A stretch of DNA of 15,596 nt from Clostridia bacterium. GTDB taxonomy: Bacteria; Bacillota; Clostridia; Oscillospirales; CAG-272. Shown one piece after another: positions 13,527-15,596 of the stretch. Made by a program: the position numbers and the translations under genes. The stretch's first letter is position 1. The number at the start of each line of letters is the position of its first letter. The notes below the pieces were generated by a model, which was not told the DNA's origin, searched no databases, and was given only the letters and a program-made list of their open reading frames with translations. The stretch covers positions 1-15,596 of the forward strand of contig JAFQOC010000123.1 in NCBI GenBank assembly GCA_017420845.1, given 5' to 3'.

Positions 13527-14576
13527 TTATGCTTTGGGAGCTGTTTTAGGTGCGGAAGTTTTCTTAGAGGGCTCAACGGGCTTGGCGGAAATTTCAGAAG
13601 CGACAGGGGAGTCGGTGGCAACTTCCTTGATTGAGGCCACCAGCGCACCAACATTCTGAATCTCAGAGGGAATGATAATTTTTGTGGCTTGACCGTTGGC
13701 AACCTTCTCAAGAGCCTCGAAGCTCTTGATTGTCAGCACAGCTTGAGAAGGAGTGGCCTCGTTGATCATGCGGATACCTGCGGCGGTAGCCTCCTGCACT
13801 TGACGAATGGCCTCAGCTTCACCCTCAGCCTCGCGGATGGCGGCTTCCTTGAGAGCCTCTGCGCGGAGGATGGCGGCCTGCTTCTCGGCCTCTGCCTTCA
13901 GGATGGCGGCCTCCTTCTGACCCTCGGCTACCAGAATTGCGGACTTCTTTTCACCCTCGGCGCGGAGGATGGCCTCACGACGCTCACGCTCGGCCTTCAT
14001 CTGCTTCTCCATGGCGTCTTGGATCTCCTTGGGAGGGATGATGTTTTTCAGCTCCACGCGCGTGACCTTGATACCCCAAGGATCAGTAGCCTCGTCCAGA
14101 ATGGAGCGCATTTGAGTGTTGATGAGGTCGCGGGAGGTCAAGGTGGCATCCAGCTCCAGTTCACCGATGATGTTACGGAGTGTGGTGGATGTCAGGTTTT
14201 CAATAGCGGTCATGGGGGTGGTGTGACCGTAGGTGTAGAGCTTACAGTCGGTGATCTGGAAGAAGACCACAGTGTCGATCTGCATCCGGACGTTATCCTT
14301 GGTGATCACGGGCTGGGGCGGGAAATCGGCTACTTGCTCCATGAGGTTGATCTTCTTGGCCACTCTCTGGAAGAAGGGGATGGTAAACTTGATACCACCC
14401 GTCTGCCAGGTCTTGCGATAGGAGCCAAGATGCTCAATGACGTAGGCTTTGCCCTGGGGGACGATATGGATGTTGGAGATGCAGATGATGGCCAGAACGG
14501 CGATTACAGCGATGACAATAATGATGGCGGCGGGGTTGGCGGCCATAACAAATGCAAGTGCTTGGAGATTCAGCAT
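13527..14576 (-). CDS. SPFH/Band 7 (stomatin-like) membrane protein
   Basis: 349-residue SPFH-domain scaffold of membrane microdomains, partner of NfeD in many bacteria. One membrane segment (about 16-33) anchors the N-terminus. The SPFH domain (about 36-190) contains VPQGKAYVIEHLGSYRKTW, GIKFTIPFFQRVAKKINL, DNVRMQIDTVVFFQITD and ATLTSRDLINTQMRSIL. It is followed by five 11-residue repeats of the form xxAILxAExxK at 200-254 (encoded at 13815-13979), a charged coiled coil of the kind that assembles flotillin-like oligomers. A conserved C-terminal segment (IRMINEA...IIIPSEIQNVG, about 268-310) precedes a Pro/Lys/Ser/Ala-rich tail (320-349). AAGGAA precedes the ATG by seven bases. It lies 41 bases after nfeD and 6 bases before the DUF6054-like gene. 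Confidence 0.93.
   Translation of the reverse strand: MLNLQALAFVMAANPAAIIIVIAVIAVLAIICISNIHIVPQGKAYVIEHLGSYRKTWQTGGIKFTIPFFQRVAKKINLMEQVADFPPQPVITKDNVRMQIDTVVFFQITDCKLYTYGHTTPMTAIENLTSTTLRNIIGELELDATLTSRDLINTQMRSILDEATDPWGIKVTRVELKNIIPPKEIQDAMEKQMKAERERREAILRAEGEKKSAILVAEGQKEAAILKAEAEKQAAILRAEALKEAAIREAEGEAEAIRQVQEATAAGIRMINEATPSQAVLTIKSFEALEKVANGQATKIIIPSEIQNVGALVASIKEVATDSPVASEISAKPVEPSKKTSAPKTAPKA
13815..13979 (-). repeat. Five 33-bp coding repeats in the SPFH gene
   Basis: In-frame repeats encoding REAILRAEGEK, KSAILVAEGQK, EAAILKAEAEK, QAAILRAEALK and EAAIREAEGEA (residues 200-254). At DNA level the plus-strand word GAGGATGGCGGCCT or a close variant recurs at 33-base spacing. Such hendecads are typical of flotillin/SPFH coiled coils, so they are a family trait, though the near-identity of the DNA is notable. 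Confidence 0.85.
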
Positions 14577-14617
14577 GATTGTTTCCTTTCCGACGGGTTA
14601 TCCGTCTATCAAATGTT

Positions 14618-15127
14618 TCAGGACTTGGGACGGCAGATGAGCTTTGATCCTTCCACGCGGACGATCTCTACCCAATCGCCCTTTGTGGCGGTGAACGCGG
14701 GATCATCCATACGGGCGGTCCAGAGCTGTCCATTGATTTTTGCGACGCCTGTGGGGATGGCGTTATTCACATCCTCCTCCACCAAAGCAAGCTTCCCTGC
14801 CATGGCATCCACGTTGGTCTTTTCGATCCTAATCCTCTTTTTCATCATAGGACGGATCAACGTGAAAGAGAGGATGAGTCCCACAACGGTGAGCCCGATG
14901 AAAATGCCGAACTGAACCCAGAACTGTACGTTAAAGAAGGACAGAATCAGGGAAACAAAGGCACTCGGAGCAAACCAGATGGCAACCAGATCGGCGGTCT
15001 GACTCTCGACGACAAGGGTCAGGACAATGACACCGAACCAAATAAGAGGAAGCGCCAAGGAGGACCACTCAAAGGCAAAGGCCAGAGCGGCAACCTGTGG
15101 CAAAGCGGAAACGTGGCATGCGATCAT
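14618..15127 (-). CDS. NfeD-like membrane protein
   Basis: 169-residue short NfeD-type protein. Hydrophobic segments at about 24-41, 45-64 and 69-90 form the membrane part. They are followed by a cytoplasmic or extracellular OB-fold domain (about 107-169) of the NfeD type: GKLALVEEDVNN, TGVAKINGQLWTARMDD and GDWVEIVRVEGSKLICRP. Short NfeD proteins lack the ClpP-like protease half of the long form, and this one does too. Pairing with an SPFH gene directly downstream is the known arrangement and supports joint action at the membrane. The start at 15127 is chosen because AAGGAGGT (plus-strand 15135-15142) sits eight bases upstream; the frame is open further back to 15256 but that would run through the promoter. 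Confidence 0.9.
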   Translation of the reverse strand: MIACHVSALPQVAALAFAFEWSSLALPLIWFGVIVLTLVVESQTADLVAIWFAPSAFVSLILSFFNVQFWVQFGIFIGLTVVGLILSFTLIRPMMKKRIRIEKTNVDAMAGKLALVEEDVNNAIPTGVAKINGQLWTARMDDPAFTATKGDWVEIVRVEGSKLICRPKS

Positions 15128-15156
15128 GCGCGTTACCTCCTTTCGGGTTGTTTCGT

Positions 15157-15181
15157 CCCCGATTGCACAGCACTTTCGGGG
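15157..15181 (-). promoter_or_regulatory. Leader hairpin in front of nfeD
   Basis: CCCCGA (15157-15162) pairs with TCGGGG (15176-15181), a 6-bp stem with a 13-base loop very close to the predicted 5' end of the nfeD transcript. It could stabilise the mRNA; no riboswitch family is recognised. Confidence 0.4.
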
Positions 15182-15191
15182 TTGTGTCTTG

Positions 15192-15220
15192 ATTATAACA
15201 CACAATCGCCTGATTGTCAA
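15192..15220 (-). promoter_or_regulatory. Exact-consensus sigma-A promoter for the nfeD operon
   Basis: On the minus strand TTGACA (plus coordinates 15215-15220), a 17-base spacer, and TATAAT (15192-15197) preceded by TGT, an extended -10. Both hexamers and the spacing match the consensus perfectly, so strong basal transcription is predicted. Confidence 0.92.
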
Positions 15221-15279
15221 TAGGGTTTGCAAAACTTTTTGATATTTTTTTGGCAAAGTGTGTTGATACTTCCCTCTCC

Positions 15280-15317
15280 CATAAAAAATACTCCCCCGTC
15301 CTTCCGGACGGGGGAGT
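15280..15317 (-). terminator. Intrinsic terminator of the right-edge gene
   Basis: ACTCCCCCGTCC (15290-15301) and GGACGGGGGAGT (15306-15317) form a perfect 12-bp stem with a TTCC loop. On the minus strand it is followed by ATTTTTTAT, so it ends the transcript of the gene whose stop codon is at 15355-15357. Confidence 0.9.
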
Positions 15318-15354
15318 TCCTATGTAAGAAATTACAATCGGATGAGGTAACTTA

Positions 15355-15596
15355 TCAAGCGATGAACTCGACAGAAGCGAACAGCGCGAAGGTACCGGGC
15401 AGAGTGTCGATAGCCACGAAGACGGGACCGTTGTAGTCAACACCAGTCAGATCTATCTCGAAGGCTTTGACAGCCCAACCGCCCAGCTCGTAGGTACCGC
15501 CGGCGATGATGGTATCGGCAGCGGGGGTGGTGCCGTTGACGTTGGCACTGACCAGCATGATGCGGTTGTTGGCGCTTGCGTTATAGTGACCCTGAG
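15355..15596 (-). CDS. C-terminal fragment of an unrecognised protein, 5' end outside the window
   Basis: The frame is open from the right edge to TGA at 15355-15357, about 79 codons, with codons reading straight past the first Met at 15558 (QGHYNASANNRIM...), so the real start is outside the window. I do not recognise the family. The visible part is rich in Ala, Gly, Val and Thr, has no Cys, and shows alternating beta-strand-like segments (AFEIDLTGVDYNGPVFVAID, GTFALFASVEFIA), suggesting a beta-rich, possibly secreted or structural domain. The DNA is more G+C-rich than the neighbouring operon. It is followed by a strong terminator and is a separate transcription unit from nfeD. Confidence 0.6.
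   Translation of the reverse strand, partial: QGHYNASANNRIMLVSANVNGTTPAADTIIAGGTYELGGWAVKAFEIDLTGVDYNGPVFVAIDTLPGTFALFASVEFIA

Noticed and set aside
13689..14915. A 408-codon plus-strand open frame across the SPFH and nfeD genes
   Set aside because: It is Gly/Leu/Asp-rich low-complexity sequence produced by the complement of the coiled-coil repeats. It crosses the gap between two real genes and lacks any domain.
15128..15256. Upstream extension of NfeD to a start at 15256
   Set aside because: It would place the consensus promoter and the ribosome binding site inside the coding sequence; the ATG at 15127 has a strong binding site and begins the hydrophobic protein.
1..15596. A hidden defence island, mobile element, CRISPR array or new multi-gene system
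   Set aside because: All substantial frames resolve to housekeeping or conserved clostridial families. There are no direct-repeat/spacer arrays, transposase or integrase motifs, or tRNA-flanked insertions.

Overview
The window looks like chromosomal core sequence from a Gram-positive anaerobe of the class Clostridia, probably the Oscillospiraceae/Ruminococcaceae group. The reasons are moderate G+C content (about half, by eye), strong AGGAGG-type ribosome binding sites, consensus sigma-A promoters, small clostridial families (DUF1540, a DUF6054-like protein), and the Firmicute gene orders lepB-ylqF-rnhB-yraN and tig-clpP-clpX. The taxonomic placement is inference. I see no tRNA, rRNA, CRISPR array, insertion sequence, integrase or phage gene.

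Layout. (1) Positions 1-910: the 3' part of an aldo/keto reductase gene and a terminator shared with the convergent gene that follows. (2) Positions 924-1797: a membrane-anchored protein of unknown function on the minus strand. It is separated from the next block by a 172-base divergent promoter region in which both -35 boxes lie inside the arms of a perfect 11-bp inverted repeat. (3) Positions 1798-8320, plus strand: an ApgM-type phosphoglycerate mutase/proposed homoserine kinase, lepB (signal peptidase I), ylqF/rbgA (50S assembly GTPase), rnhB (RNase HII), yraN (UPF0102 nuclease-like), an M19 dipeptidase and thrC (threonine synthase). Gaps are short or overlapping and no internal terminator is visible, so this may be one long transcription unit that ends near 8321-8355. 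(4) Positions 8368-8553: a DUF1540 Cys-rich mini-protein on the minus strand. (5) Positions 8656-9408: a calcineurin-like phosphoesterase. (6) Positions 9502-13113: tig, clpP and clpX behind a near-consensus promoter, with a terminator-like hairpin between tig and clpP and a second terminator after clpX. (7) Positions 13142-15220, minus strand: an nfeD / SPFH-stomatin / DUF6054-like operon driven by an exact-consensus promoter. (8) Positions 15290-15596: a terminator and the C-terminal part of an unrecognised minus-strand gene that runs off the window.

How the genes fit together. Three groups handle protein biogenesis and quality control: secretion processing and ribosome maturation (lepB, ylqF), co-translational folding and ATP-dependent proteolysis (tig, clpP, clpX), and membrane-microdomain organisation (nfeD plus SPFH). 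RnhB and YraN act in nucleic-acid maintenance. The ApgM-like enzyme and ThrC probably form a threonine-biosynthesis pair in which the ApgM-like protein supplies O-phosphohomoserine. That is the most interesting functional inference here.

I did not find a convincing new multi-gene system. The items worth a second look are local: the symmetrical divergent promoter region, the NKAS G4 motif in YlqF, the ClpX insertion with an IGY loop, the tig-clpP hairpin, and the SPFH hendecad repeats. Together all intergenic gaps are short; none exceeds 300 bases.
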